DNA of 64,000 nucleotides, taken from NCBI RefSeq assembly GCF_020711235.1, contig NZ_JAJFAV010000001.1:682001-746000 (forward strand), read 5' to 3'. Source of the stretch: Hymenobacter sp. 15J16-1T3B (GTDB taxonomy: Bacteria > Bacteroidota > Bacteroidia > Cytophagales > Hymenobacteraceae). How positions within the stretch are numbered: position 1 is the first letter of the stretch; each line of letters opens with the position of its first letter. This document shows, piece after piece, positions 15,521 to 24,348 of the stretch. The translations under genes were made by a program, and so were the position numbers. Below the pieces are notes generated by a model. The model did not search any database, was not told the origin of the DNA, and saw only the letters and a program-made list of their open reading frames with translations.

Positions 15521-16555
15521 TTAGCCCCACACTTTGGTGCCAGCCGTGCAGTTGCGGCACATTTCCACCTGGTCGCGCCCTTTCAGCAGGGCGCGGCGGA
15601 AACCCTGGTACTTGGGGCCGTGCCAGAGCTGCCGGAACGAGGTCTGCTGCACGTCGCCGAGGCGGTACTCGGCGTCCTTGTCGAAGCAGCAAGGCACCAC
15701 CAGCCCGTCCCAGGTGATGACGCAGGAGTGCCACATCTTCCAGCAGTGGTTGAGCAGGCGGTTCTTGATGCTCCACGAGCCGTCCTCGTTGTTCTGGTAG
15801 CGCGAGTAGTAGTCGATGGTGGGGATGAGCGGGCTGCCCTGCTCGTAGTCGTAGATCTGGGCAGTCTTGAACCACACGTCGTCGACGCCCAGCTCCCGGG
15901 CCAGCTCCTTGGCCTCGTCGATCTGGTGCTCGTTGGGGCGCACCACCAGAAACTGGAACACGATGCGCGGGGTCTGTGACTTCAGCTCCCGCTTGTACTT
16001 CACCACCCGCCGCACGCCTTCCAGCACCTTGTCGAGCCGGCCGCCCACGCGGTACTGCTGGTACACCTCCTGGGTGGTGCCGTCGAGCGAAACGATGAGG
16101 CGGTCCAGGCCGCTTTCCACGGTGCGCTTGGCGTTGGCTTCCGTGAGGTAGTGCCCGTTGGTGCTGGTGGCGGTGTAGATGCGCTTTTGGGTGGCGTAGC
16201 GCACCATGTCGAGGAAGCCGGGGTTCAGGTACGGCTCGCCCTGAAAGTAAAACGTGAGGTACCACAGCCGCGGCGCCAGCTCGTCGATGGTGCGGCGAAA
16301 CACCGCGTCGTCGAGCATGCCGGTGGGGCGGGTGAAGGAGCGCAGCCCGCTGGGGCACTCCGGGCAGCGCAGGTTGCAACTGGTGGTTGGCTCCAGGCTC
16401 ACGGCCAGCGGCAGGCCCCAGGCCCGCGACTTGTTGGTGAGCCGGCTGAGCACGTAGGAGCTGGTGACCTGGGCCGCGTTCAGGGCGCGCAGGGGCGTGA
16501 GCTTGGAGAGGAAGTTCAGCCCGTCCCGGACTGCGGAGGCTTTCAGCGTTGGCAT
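15521..16555 (-). CDS. Radical SAM/SPASM-domain protein
   Basis: A 344-residue radical S-adenosylmethionine enzyme. The 4Fe-4S cluster motif is CNLRCPECPSG (Cys near residues 60, 64, 67). A TIM-barrel follows with the FQGEPYLNPGF segment (GEP motif) and the STNGHYLT and SLDGTTQEVY strands. The C-terminal SPASM-like domain has CWKMWHSCVITWDGLVVPCCFDKD and the final CRNC, giving cysteines for auxiliary clusters. Such proteins modify peptides or act in cofactor, sugar or lipid pathways; the substrate cannot be deduced here as no precursor peptide gene is seen next to it. Confidence 0.9.
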   Translation of the reverse strand: MPTLKASAVRDGLNFLSKLTPLRALNAAQVTSSYVLSRLTNKSRAWGLPLAVSLEPTTSCNLRCPECPSGLRSFTRPTGMLDDAVFRRTIDELAPRLWYLTFYFQGEPYLNPGFLDMVRYATQKRIYTATSTNGHYLTEANAKRTVESGLDRLIVSLDGTTQEVYQQYRVGGRLDKVLEGVRRVVKYKRELKSQTPRIVFQFLVVRPNEHQIDEAKELARELGVDDVWFKTAQIYDYEQGSPLIPTIDYYSRYQNNEDGSWSIKNRLLNHCWKMWHSCVITWDGLVVPCCFDKDAEYRLGDVQQTSFRQLWHGPKYQGFRRALLKGRDQVEMCRNCTAGTKVWG

Positions 16556-16676
16556 AGGTAGCGGCGGACGGGCAAGGGGTGGATTCAGCCAGCTTAACCC
16601 CGGCGCGGGGCCGCCGGTTATTTGGCTAGGTAAAAATAGCAGCCCGCCCGCGAAGAACCGGCCGGCCCTAAATGCC

Positions 16677-16710
16677 GCGGGGCCCCGACCTTGGAAGGTC
16701 GGGGCCCCGC
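16677..16710 (-). terminator. Hairpin terminator after TlpA-like gene
   Basis: Perfect 16-bp GC-rich stem (16677-16692 with 16695-16710) with a 2-base loop, 24 bases beyond the stop of the minus-strand TlpA-like gene. Confidence 0.75.
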
Positions 16711-16733
16711 GCTGGTGCTGTGGTGCGGTGGGG

Positions 16734-18197
16734 TTATTTGCCCATCGGCAGCGTGCTGCTGTAGGTCGAGGCTTTGCCGAACGACTCCTTGATTTCGTCG
16801 ACGGCGGCGCGGCTGCTCAGGCGCTTGGGCTTGGTGTTGAGGAAGGTGCCGTCTTCGGCGATGAGGAAGTAGGCGGGCACTTCCTGCAGCATGTAAGCCT
16901 TGGCCAGCGGGCCGCGCTGCCCGCCGGGGGCGCGCAGGTGGGTGCCGCCCAGCTTCTTGCTCACCACCAGCTGCTTCCAGGCCGGCTCGTTTTCATCCAG
17001 GGCGATGTTGACGAAGGCAATGTTCTGGCCGTTGAATTTTTTGGCCAACTCCTGGGCGTAGGGCAGGTCGCGCAGCGAAAGGCCGCTGGTGGTGCGCCAG
17101 AAGTTCAGGTACACCAGCTTGCCGCGGAACGACTGCAGCGTCACCGTGTCGCCGGCGGCCGACACCAGCTTAAAATCGGGAGCCGGCGAGCCGATGGCGA
17201 AGTCCTTGTGAGCGTCGAAATCGGCCTTGAGCACCGGGTAGAGCTTGTTGCCCTTGTCCACCGTGTTGCGGAAGTCGTCGAGCATGGCCGCCGACTGCTT
17301 CACGTGGCCGAAGCGGAACGACTCCTGCAGCACGCGGCCCAGTACGATGGAGCGGGCCGGGCCCTGCAGCTTGTCCTTGGCCAGGTTGTAGCACACCTGG
17401 TAGAACTCCGGGTCGCCCTTCTTGTGGCCGGCCGCGGTGGCGGCGTAGTGCACGTAGTTGAGGAGGAATTCCTGGTAGTTGTCGTTCAGCAGCGCCGATT
17501 CGTTGTTGATCAGCTTCGCGTCGTTCAGGAAGTCGTAGTAGGTCGGCGTCATCTTCAGGCGGTTCTCGGTGGAAACCACCTGCTCGCGCAGGTCCTGGAA
17601 GGTGAGCCGGTCGTTGGCGTAGCTGTAGTCGACCTCCGCCTGCATGTAGCTGCGGAAGGCGGCCGACACGGCCTGGTCTTCCTGCACGTTCTTCAGGAAT
17701 TTGTCTTCCTCCTTGCGGCGGTAGTCGAGGAAGTGCAGGAAGGGCGCTTCGTAGAGGCTGATGTTGTCGGGCAGCACCTGAAAGCCGTCGTTTTCCACGA
17801 AATGCTCGTCGAAGTCGGCCAGGTAGGTGTTGGCTTCGGCGCCCTTGCCCTTGAATTTCACCGACTGGGCCAGGTTTTCGCCCTTGAAGCGCACGTCGAG
17901 CTGGGTGCCGGGCTCCAGCCAGAGGCCGGCCACGTCGTCGCCGTACACCAAGTCGGCCTTGGTGGGGCCGTCCACTTTCAGCGCCAGCCGGAACTCGCCC
18001 TTGTCGTTGACGGCGGCGTAGGTCAGCTGCTCCTTAGCGTCGAGCGGGTGCTCCCGCACCGACACGGCCACGGAATCCTCCGTCTTGCCGTTGATTTTGC
18101 CGGTGAGCACCACCGTGCTTTGGGCTTGCCCCGCCAGCGGCGCACACAGCGCGGCGGCGAGCAGGCTCAGGGCCGAGAAGCGGAGAAGTGAGGACAT
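16734..18197 (-). CDS. Secreted TlpA-like thioredoxin-fold protein lacking active cysteines
   Basis: A 487-residue periplasmic or surface protein. Signal peptide MSSLLRFSALSLLAAALCAP ends near GQAQ; ATG 18197 is chosen for it. Residues about 28-110 resemble a DUF4369-type beta domain (VVLTGKINGKTEDSVAVSV ... GEFRLALKVDGPTKADLVYG). A helical middle follows, and residues about 335-480 form a TlpA/ResA-like thioredoxin fold: FAIGSPAPDFKLVSAAGDTVTLQSFRGKLVYLNFWRTTSGLSLRDLPYAQEL. The CxxC of TlpA is replaced by S371-G-L-S374. The cis-Pro segment QEVPAYFLIAEDGTF is kept. It cannot do dithiol chemistry, so a binding or chaperone role is likely. Confidence 0.85.
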   Translation of the reverse strand: MSSLLRFSALSLLAAALCAPLAGQAQSTVVLTGKINGKTEDSVAVSVREHPLDAKEQLTYAAVNDKGEFRLALKVDGPTKADLVYGDDVAGLWLEPGTQLDVRFKGENLAQSVKFKGKGAEANTYLADFDEHFVENDGFQVLPDNISLYEAPFLHFLDYRRKEEDKFLKNVQEDQAVSAAFRSYMQAEVDYSYANDRLTFQDLREQVVSTENRLKMTPTYYDFLNDAKLINNESALLNDNYQEFLLNYVHYAATAAGHKKGDPEFYQVCYNLAKDKLQGPARSIVLGRVLQESFRFGHVKQSAAMLDDFRNTVDKGNKLYPVLKADFDAHKDFAIGSPAPDFKLVSAAGDTVTLQSFRGKLVYLNFWRTTSGLSLRDLPYAQELAKKFNGQNIAFVNIALDENEPAWKQLVVSKKLGGTHLRAPGGQRGPLAKAYMLQEVPAYFLIAEDGTFLNTKPKRLSSRAAVDEIKESFGKASTYSSTLPMGK

Positions 18198-18335
18198 CAG
18201 GCGGCTAGGTATCAGGGTGAGGCAAAGCAAACAACAACTCTCATACGCGACCGAAGCCGCCCCGTTGCAAGCTGGTCGACCAAGGGGCAAACCAAGCGTT
18301 TCGCGGGAAAAGACAATCGTTGGACCGAAGATAAG

Positions 18336-18362
18336 ACGATTGGATTTACAAAGTCCAATCGT
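18336..18362. other. Palindrome upstream of TlpA-like gene
   Basis: ACGATTGGA (18336-18344) and its exact complement (18354-18362) around a 9-base loop, with a related word ACAATCGTTGGA at 18313. It lies about 140 bases before the TlpA-like start, just past the radA stop, with no T-run, so it looks more like an operator or weak hairpin than a terminator. Confidence 0.4.
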
Positions 18363-18401
18363 CGTCCTCACATTTTCGGGGGATGCCTGATTTTTTTGGC
18401 C

Positions 18402-19787
18402 TTAGCCGAAGAGCCCGCTCAGTACTTCATCAAGACGTCCTACCGGGTGCACTTTTAGTCCAAAGCGTCCCAGGTCCAGACCGCGGCCGTTGAACTGCGA
18501 GATGTACATTTCCTGGAAGCCCAGCTTCTCGGCTTCGGACAGGCGCTGGTCGAGCCGGCTCACCGCCCGGATTTCCCCGCTCAGCCCGACCTCGGCCGCC
18601 AGGCACACGTTGCCGGGCACCGGAATGTCGTTCAGGGAGCTGACCACGGCGGCGCACACGGCCGCGTCGAGGGCCGGGTCTTCGAGGCGCAGGCCGCCGG
18701 CAATGTTGAGGAACACGTCGTGCTGGCCCAGGCGCAGGCCCGAGCGTTTCTCCAGCACGGCCAGCAGCATCTGCAGGCGCTTGGAATCGAAGCCGGTGCT
18801 GCTGCGCTGCGGGGTGCCGTAGGTGGAAGGCGTCACCAGCGCCTGCACTTCCACCAGCAGCGGGCGGTTGCCCTCCAGCGTGGCGCCGATGGCCACGCCG
18901 CTGAGCTGCTCGTCGCGCTGGCTGAGCAGAATCTCGGAGGGGTTCGACACCTGCCGCAGGCCCGAGCCCTGCATTTCGTAGATGCCCAGCTCGGAGGTCG
19001 AGCCGAAGCGGTTTTTGATGGTGCGCAGGATGCGGTAAGTGAGGTGCCGGTCGCCCTCGAACTGCAACACCGTATCCACCATGTGCTCCAGGATTTTGGG
19101 GCCGGCAATGGAGCCGTCCTTGGTGATGTGGCCGATGAGCAGCACCGGCACGCCCGTGTCCTTGGCGTACTTGAGCAGCTCGGTGGTGCACTCGCGCACC
19201 TGGCTCACCGAGCCCGCGCCCGACTCCACCAGCTGGCTGTGCAGGGTCTGAATCGAGTCGACCACCACCACGTTGGGCTGCAGCGCGTCGATTTGCTTGA
19301 AAATGTTCTGGGTACTCGTCTCGGTGAGGATGTAGAGGCCCGCGTGCTGCTGGCCCATGCGCTCGGCGCGCATCTTGATTTGCTGCTCGCTTTCCTCCCC
19401 CGACACATATAGAATGCGCAGGTTCTTGAGCTGCATGGCAATCTGCAGCATCAAGGTGCTTTTGCCGATGCCCGGCTCGCCGCCGATGAGCACCAGGGAA
19501 CCGGGCACCAGACCGCCGCCGAGCACGCGGTTCAGCTCCCCGTCGTGAGTGTTCAGGCGCGACTCTTCTTCGTAGAGGATTTCGCCCAGGGGCTTGGGCT
19601 TGGCTGCCTTGCTGGTGCCGCCCACCGAGGTGGAAGCCTTCCAGGCGTTGGCGGGCGTGAGTTCCTCCTTCTGCACCACTTCTTCCACGTAGGTATTCCA
19701 CTCGCCGCAGGAGGGGCAGCGGCCGATCCACTTGGCGCTCTGCGCGCCGCAGTTTTGGCAGAAATAAACGGTCTTGATCTTGGCCAT
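18402..19787 (-). CDS. radA: DNA repair protein RadA
   Basis: A 461-residue RadA/Sms, a RecA-like ATPase that drives branch migration in recombination. Domains in order: N-terminal C4 zinc finger (CQNCGAQSAKWIGRCPSCGEW, residues 10-30), RecA core with Walker A GGEPGIGKST (Lys109), Walker B-like VVVDSIQTL, the RadA-specific KNRFGSTSELGIYEM near 260, and the C-terminal Lon-protease-like domain (GGLRLEDPALDAAVCAAVVSS). Length matches E. coli RadA (460). ATG 19787 is the clear start. It is a housekeeping gene flanked by unrelated genes. Confidence 0.97.
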   Translation of the reverse strand: MAKIKTVYFCQNCGAQSAKWIGRCPSCGEWNTYVEEVVQKEELTPANAWKASTSVGGTSKAAKPKPLGEILYEEESRLNTHDGELNRVLGGGLVPGSLVLIGGEPGIGKSTLMLQIAMQLKNLRILYVSGEESEQQIKMRAERMGQQHAGLYILTETSTQNIFKQIDALQPNVVVVDSIQTLHSQLVESGAGSVSQVRECTTELLKYAKDTGVPVLLIGHITKDGSIAGPKILEHMVDTVLQFEGDRHLTYRILRTIKNRFGSTSELGIYEMQGSGLRQVSNPSEILLSQRDEQLSGVAIGATLEGNRPLLVEVQALVTPSTYGTPQRSSTGFDSKRLQMLLAVLEKRSGLRLGQHDVFLNIAGGLRLEDPALDAAVCAAVVSSLNDIPVPGNVCLAAEVGLSGEIRAVSRLDQRLSEAEKLGFQEMYISQFNGRGLDLGRFGLKVHPVGRLDEVLSGLFG

Positions 19788-20037
19788 AAGGGCGAGGTCG
19801 AGCTAAAAGAAGGTAATGCTTCGGGCTGCTAAAAAGTTTGGCAAGAACGGGGTTTTTGCCTGGATAAACGGCGCCTTTCCGGGCAGGACAATCAGCTGGC
19901 TGAAGGCTGGTGACGGACTGCCCGGCAGTAAGACGCGGGCGGGCTGTCCGGCGCCCCGTCTGGCGTTGTTGGCATACAAAACCGGGCAATGCAGGCGGTG
20001 GCGTGGTATCTTCGGGCTCAGCCCTGACTGCTCCCCT

Positions 20038-21903
20038 ATGACGCACCTTTCCTCCGCTTGCTTGTCCGCCGGTACGCTGCTGGCGCTGTTGCTGCTTGGC
20101 GCCGCCGACGCCGCCGCCCAGGCCACCCAGAACTACGGTTTCAACGATTACGACATCCTGCTGCGCTCCGCCACCGATACCAACCACGGCCTGGGTTGGT
20201 ACGGCGGCGGCAAGCTGTGGAACGGCACGAACGTGGACGGGCCGGTGCTCTTCGGCTACACGAGCGGCGCGCTGGGCATCAGCCAGCAGGGCGCCCGCAG
20301 CACGGTGCTGACGTGGACTGCCGCCGGCCAGGTAGGCATCGGCACCTCGACGCCGGGCCTGCTGCTGCACCTGCGCCACAGCAGTACGCCCGGTCTGCGC
20401 CTGGAGCGGCCGGTGAGCGGTGGCTCCCAGATCTGGGACCTGGCCAGCTCTGGCACCGACTTTTTCGTGCGCGACGTGACCGGGGGTAACCGCCTGCCCT
20501 TTCGCATCCAAGCTGGGGCGCCCGGCAACGTGCTCTATCTCAGCAACAGCGGCCGAGTGGGCCTCGGTACGGATACACCTGCCCTGCAGCTGCACCTAAC
20601 CAACAGTGATACGCCGGCGATGCGCATGGAGCAAACCAATGCTGGTGGCTTCACGGCCCAGACCTGGGACATCGGCGCCAATGAAGCCAACTTCTTTGTG
20701 CGCGACCTGACCGGCGGCTCCCGCCTGCCCTTCCGCATCCGGCCCGGCGCCCCTACCAGCTCCCTCGACATCAGCGCCAGCGGCAACGTGGGCATTGGCA
20801 CGACTAGCCCGCAGGCCCTACTACACGTGGCTGGCACCGCCAAAATCGACAGTGTCTACACCCTGGAGTTTGGGGCGGGCATGAGCCGCAAGGATGCCCT
20901 GGCCGGCACCATCGGGTACGGCAACATTACGACCGACGCGCTGAATATCGTGGGGGCCGGCACTGCGGCCTACAACCGCAAAATCGAGCTGCACACTGGC
21001 GGCGGAACTACCGTGCAGGGCGGCGCCGGCGCCGGCGGCACCACCCTACGCGTGGCCAACGGCAACACGCCCGGCGTTCGGCTGGACCAGCTGGCGGCCG
21101 GAGGTTGGGGCACCCAGGTCTGGGACCTGGCAGGCAACGAGGCCAACTTCTTCGTTCGTGACGTGACCAACGGCAGCCTGCTGCCCTTCCGCATCCGACC
21201 GGGCGCACCCACCAGTTCCCTGGACGTCAGCGCCAATGGCAACGTGGGCGTAGGTACCCCGAGCCCGCAGGCCAAGTTGGACGTGCGTGGCAACGTGAAG
21301 ATTTCGGGCGCCAACACCTTGGAATTCGGCTCCGGCGTAGCGGGCAAGCAGGCGGAAGCCGGCACCATCGGCTACGGCAACCTCGCGGCCGACGCCTTGA
21401 ACATCGTCGGCGCCGGCACCTCGACCACCGACCGCAAAGTGGCCATCTACTCGGAGGGCGGCATGACGATAACCGGCAACCTGACCCTGAACGGCGTGGT
21501 GGCCAGCAGCTCCGACGCCCGCCTGAAAACCGACGTGCGCCCGCTCGCCGGCGCCCTGCGTGGCGTGCAGGGCCTGCAGGGGCACCGCTACCGCTTCCAA
21601 GCGGGCAAAGGGCCGCAGGGCGAACAGCTGGGCTTTATTGCACAAGAGCTGGAGCAGGTGTACCCCGAGCTGGTCACGACCGGCGCCGACGGGCTCAAGG
21701 CCGTGAACTACGCCCAGCTCACCCCCGTGCTGGTGGAAGCCCTGAAGGAGCAGCAGCGGCAGATTGAGCAGTTGCGGGCCGAGGTGGCGGCCGGGCAGGC
21801 GCAGCTGCGGCAGCAGCAAACGCAGGCCGCGGCCGGCACGGCCGCGCTGGAAGCCCGCCTCACCCGATTGGAAAGCCTGCTGGGCGCACGTGCCGGCAAG
21901 TAA
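20038..21903 (+). CDS. Secreted tail-fibre-like protein with S74 self-cleaving chaperone domain
   Basis: A 621-residue exported fibre-like protein. ATG 20038 gives a signal peptide (leader ends GAADAAAQ). The body has three related modules of about 70-90 residues, each with TPGxRLE ... TWDLASNEANFFVRDxTxGxLPFRIRPGAPTSSLDISANGNVGIGTxSP, and two copies of a GTIGYGN(I/L)xxDALNIVGAGT module. The C-terminus is an intramolecular chaperone domain (Peptidase S74): Ser492-Asp-Ala-Arg-Leu-Lys497 gives the Ser/Lys dyad with the same +5 spacing as in endosialidase tailspikes. The domain then runs GFIAQELEQVYPELV, AVNYAQLTPVLVEAL and a coiled-coil (QQRQIEQLRAEV). The domain should trimerise the fibre and cut itself off. 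No prophage lies around it. Confidence 0.88.
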   Translation: MTHLSSACLSAGTLLALLLLGAADAAAQATQNYGFNDYDILLRSATDTNHGLGWYGGGKLWNGTNVDGPVLFGYTSGALGISQQGARSTVLTWTAAGQVGIGTSTPGLLLHLRHSSTPGLRLERPVSGGSQIWDLASSGTDFFVRDVTGGNRLPFRIQAGAPGNVLYLSNSGRVGLGTDTPALQLHLTNSDTPAMRMEQTNAGGFTAQTWDIGANEANFFVRDLTGGSRLPFRIRPGAPTSSLDISASGNVGIGTTSPQALLHVAGTAKIDSVYTLEFGAGMSRKDALAGTIGYGNITTDALNIVGAGTAAYNRKIELHTGGGTTVQGGAGAGGTTLRVANGNTPGVRLDQLAAGGWGTQVWDLAGNEANFFVRDVTNGSLLPFRIRPGAPTSSLDVSANGNVGVGTPSPQAKLDVRGNVKISGANTLEFGSGVAGKQAEAGTIGYGNLAADALNIVGAGTSTTDRKVAIYSEGGMTITGNLTLNGVVASSSDARLKTDVRPLAGALRGVQGLQGHRYRFQAGKGPQGEQLGFIAQELEQVYPELVTTGADGLKAVNYAQLTPVLVEALKEQQRQIEQLRAEVAAGQAQLRQQQTQAAAGTAALEARLTRLESLLGARAGK

Positions 21904-22041
21904 GGCCGCGGGGTCCGTCGGGGTATTGCTGCTGGATCAATCCCATATTAAATTGACGGGAAAAGGCACCGAGGGCACCGCCCATAGCCCCGGAAGGCCC
22001 TATATTTAACCGCTTAAAACTCTTCCCTCTCTCAACCGCAT

Positions 22042-22491
22042 ATGCGTTACCTCTTCTGCACCGGCTTGTTGCTGGCCGCGGCCGCTGGCACTTGCCACGC
22101 CCAGGGCCCCGTGCCCACCCCCACTCCCGACATGGCCACCGTGGTGTTTTACCGCCCGCCCATGCTGGCCCAGGCCGCTACCAACTTCACCGTGCGCGCC
22201 AACGGCGCCGAGCTGTGCCGCCTCAGCAACAAGCGCTACTTCGTGACCAAGCTCAAGCCGGGCGAAACCTCGTTTACCTCGGTGGCCGGCGGCCTGAACC
22301 TGCCCGACCAAGACAAGTTCGACCTGAACCTGGAAGCCGGCAAGGTGTACTACATTCAGGGCGACGTGAAAACCCGCCTGATGACCGTGAAAATGGTCTT
22401 CACGGAAGTCACCGAGTCGACCTACAAAAAGAAAAACGCCGACCTGAAGCCCGACAACTGCGGCGAGGCGGCCCCTGCTTCGGGCCAGTAG
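22042..22491 (+). CDS. Secreted DUF2846-like protein
   Basis: A 149-residue exported protein. Signal peptide MRYLFCTGLLLAAAAGTCHA, then ATVVFYRPPMLAQAATNFTVRANGAELCRLSNKRYFVTKLKPGETSFTS, which fits the DUF2846 pattern of a small beta-rich domain (residues about 30-125). It ends in a Lys-rich, Cys-containing tail. Function unknown. Mature cysteines (near 55 and 138) could form a disulfide. A TATATTTA element at 22001, close to the Bacteroidota minus-7 consensus, lies 40 bases before the start. Confidence 0.75.
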   Translation: MRYLFCTGLLLAAAAGTCHAQGPVPTPTPDMATVVFYRPPMLAQAATNFTVRANGAELCRLSNKRYFVTKLKPGETSFTSVAGGLNLPDQDKFDLNLEAGKVYYIQGDVKTRLMTVKMVFTEVTESTYKKKNADLKPDNCGEAAPASGQ

Positions 22492-22509
22492 CCCACTGGG
22501 TATTCCGAG

Positions 22510-22571
22510 ACGCAAGTCGGCCCCGCCCGGCCCGCCAGCAACTGGCGCGGCCGGGCGGGGCCGACTTGCGT
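22510..22571. terminator. Bidirectional hairpin terminator
   Basis: 21-bp perfect outer stem (22510-22530 with 22551-22571) between the convergent DUF2846-like gene and the carboxylesterase gene. Confidence 0.8.
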
Positions 22572-22617
22572 GTGCTCCTAGCGGCCGGCCGCCGGTGCCG
22601 CGGGCAGCCGCGAGGCC

Positions 22618-24189
22618 TCAGCGGCGGTACGCCTGGGTTGGAAACGTGGGGTCTTGATAAGCGTCGGAGGCCGGGGCTGGGCCAATAGCAGGCCCAAAAA
22701 TCATAGCCTGCTGATTGGCTGGGGTGTAAGCGGGCCAGTCGGGGCCGGGTTGGCCGGTTTTGATGAAGCGCGCCCAGCGGGCGTGCATGGCCGCGGCCAA
22801 CGTGGCATCGGCGGTTTTGCGCGGGGCGCCGGGCGCGGCTGCGGCGGGGGCCGCTGCCGAGGCGCCGGCCGGGGCATTCCACACGTAGGCCAGCTCCTGG
22901 GCGTGCACGGGCCGTTGCGCGCCGCCGGGCCCGTCGAAGCGGTACAGCCACACCGGGGCGCCCGCGGCGGCCAGCGAATCGGCCAAGCGGTACGTGGCCA
23001 AGCGGTAGAGGTAGTCGGTGAGGGTGCGGTTCCAGGCATCGGGCACGGCCTGCTGCTGGGCCCGTTGGTAGGCCTGCCACACCCGGGCGCCGTTCTGGCC
23101 GAACACCAGCTGCAGGGCCGCCTCGTTGGGCTCGGCAATGGCGGAGCCCGGGCCGGTGAAGAGGCCGGCTTCCTCCCGGTTGGTGCCCAGCAGCACCGGC
23201 CGCGGGCGGGCCCGACGCAGGTAGCGCAGCGGCGGCTGCGGCAGGGTGCGCCCGTCGAGCACCGGCCCGAACACCTGCAGGCCACCCGCCCCGCTGGCAA
23301 ACGTGAGCTGCGCCCGCACCAGCGCTTCGGCGGGCGCGGTGCGCAGATCGGTACCCGCGGGCAGGGCCCGCCGCAGCTGCCGGCTTACCGCCCCGGCCGT
23401 GGCCGTGTCGCGGATGGCCTGCACGGCGCCGCTTTCCAGTATCACCCGCTGAAACAGGCCCTCGGCTGCCGGCGCGGCCAGCAGCGCCCCCACCAGCTTG
23501 GCCCCGGCCGACTCGCCCATCACCGTCACGCGGCGCGGGTCGCCGCCAAAGGCGCGGATGTTGGCCTGCACCCAGCGCAGGGCCGCCACCGCGTCGAGCA
23601 GGCCGCAGTTGCCGGCCTGGGCGTAGGCCGGGCCCCAGGCGGCGGGCGCCTGCAGAAAGCCCAGGCTGCCCAGGCGGTAATTCAAACTCACGGCCACGAT
23701 GCTGTCTTGGGCGGCGAAGGTCCAGGTGTCGTTTTCCTCGCCCGAGCCGCCGGTAAAGGCCCCGCCGTGCACCCACACCACCACCGGCCGGGCCGGCGGG
23801 CGCTTGGCAGTGGCGGACCAGGCCGGAGCCCACACGTTCAGGTATAGGCAATCTTCTTGGCCCTGCACGCCGGCCGGGCCGCCCGCCTGGGTCGCTTTCG
23901 GGCCGAAGCCGGTGGCCGCCCGCGGGCCTTGCCAACGGGGCAGCGGCTGCGGCGGCCGGAAGCGCCGGCCGCCCACCGGGGCCTGGGCGTAGGGAATGCC
24001 GCGAAACACGCATAGGTTGGCCTCGCGGATGCCTTGCAGCCGGCCCTGGTGGGTTTTTACCTCGATAACGGCCGACTGGGCCGTCGGCGTCTGGGCCGCC
24101 GACGGCTGGCGGAAGCCGGCGGCCAGCAGCAGGGCGCCGGCCAGCAGGCCGGGCTGCAAGGGGCGCAAGGCGGGAAACGGACGGTACAT
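22618..24189 (-). CDS. Type B carboxylesterase (secreted)
   Basis: A 523-residue alpha/beta-hydrolase of the carboxylesterase type B family (PF00135). A leader MYRPFPALRPLQPGLLAGALLLAAG precedes the mature part; ATG 24189 is chosen for it. Hallmarks: FRGIPYAQAPVGGRRFRPPQP near 65, EDCLYLNVW near 110, oxyanion-hole VHGGAFTGGSGE near 140, nucleophile Ser in VMGESAGAKLVG near 218, acidic member in LGTNREEAGLF, and His in VHAQELAYVW near 420. Leu/Val replaces the more usual GGxS neighbours but all three triad members are present. It hydrolyses carboxyl esters; the natural substrate is unknown. Confidence 0.92.
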   Translation of the reverse strand: MYRPFPALRPLQPGLLAGALLLAAGFRQPSAAQTPTAQSAVIEVKTHQGRLQGIREANLCVFRGIPYAQAPVGGRRFRPPQPLPRWQGPRAATGFGPKATQAGGPAGVQGQEDCLYLNVWAPAWSATAKRPPARPVVVWVHGGAFTGGSGEENDTWTFAAQDSIVAVSLNYRLGSLGFLQAPAAWGPAYAQAGNCGLLDAVAALRWVQANIRAFGGDPRRVTVMGESAGAKLVGALLAAPAAEGLFQRVILESGAVQAIRDTATAGAVSRQLRRALPAGTDLRTAPAEALVRAQLTFASGAGGLQVFGPVLDGRTLPQPPLRYLRRARPRPVLLGTNREEAGLFTGPGSAIAEPNEAALQLVFGQNGARVWQAYQRAQQQAVPDAWNRTLTDYLYRLATYRLADSLAAAGAPVWLYRFDGPGGAQRPVHAQELAYVWNAPAGASAAAPAAAAPGAPRKTADATLAAAMHARWARFIKTGQPGPDWPAYTPANQQAMIFGPAIGPAPASDAYQDPTFPTQAYRR

Positions 24190-24348
24190 GAGCGGCAAGA
24201 TAAGGGCGCGAACAAAGCGCCGGCGCCTCGGGGCGCGGTCGGTGATGACGCACAGGAAGCCAAAGCCTGCCGGTTCGCTTACCTTTAGTCCCAAACCCCG
24301 CCGCCGCGGGGCGGTTGCTTTGTTGTGGACCCTTTAGCCCCCGTTGCT

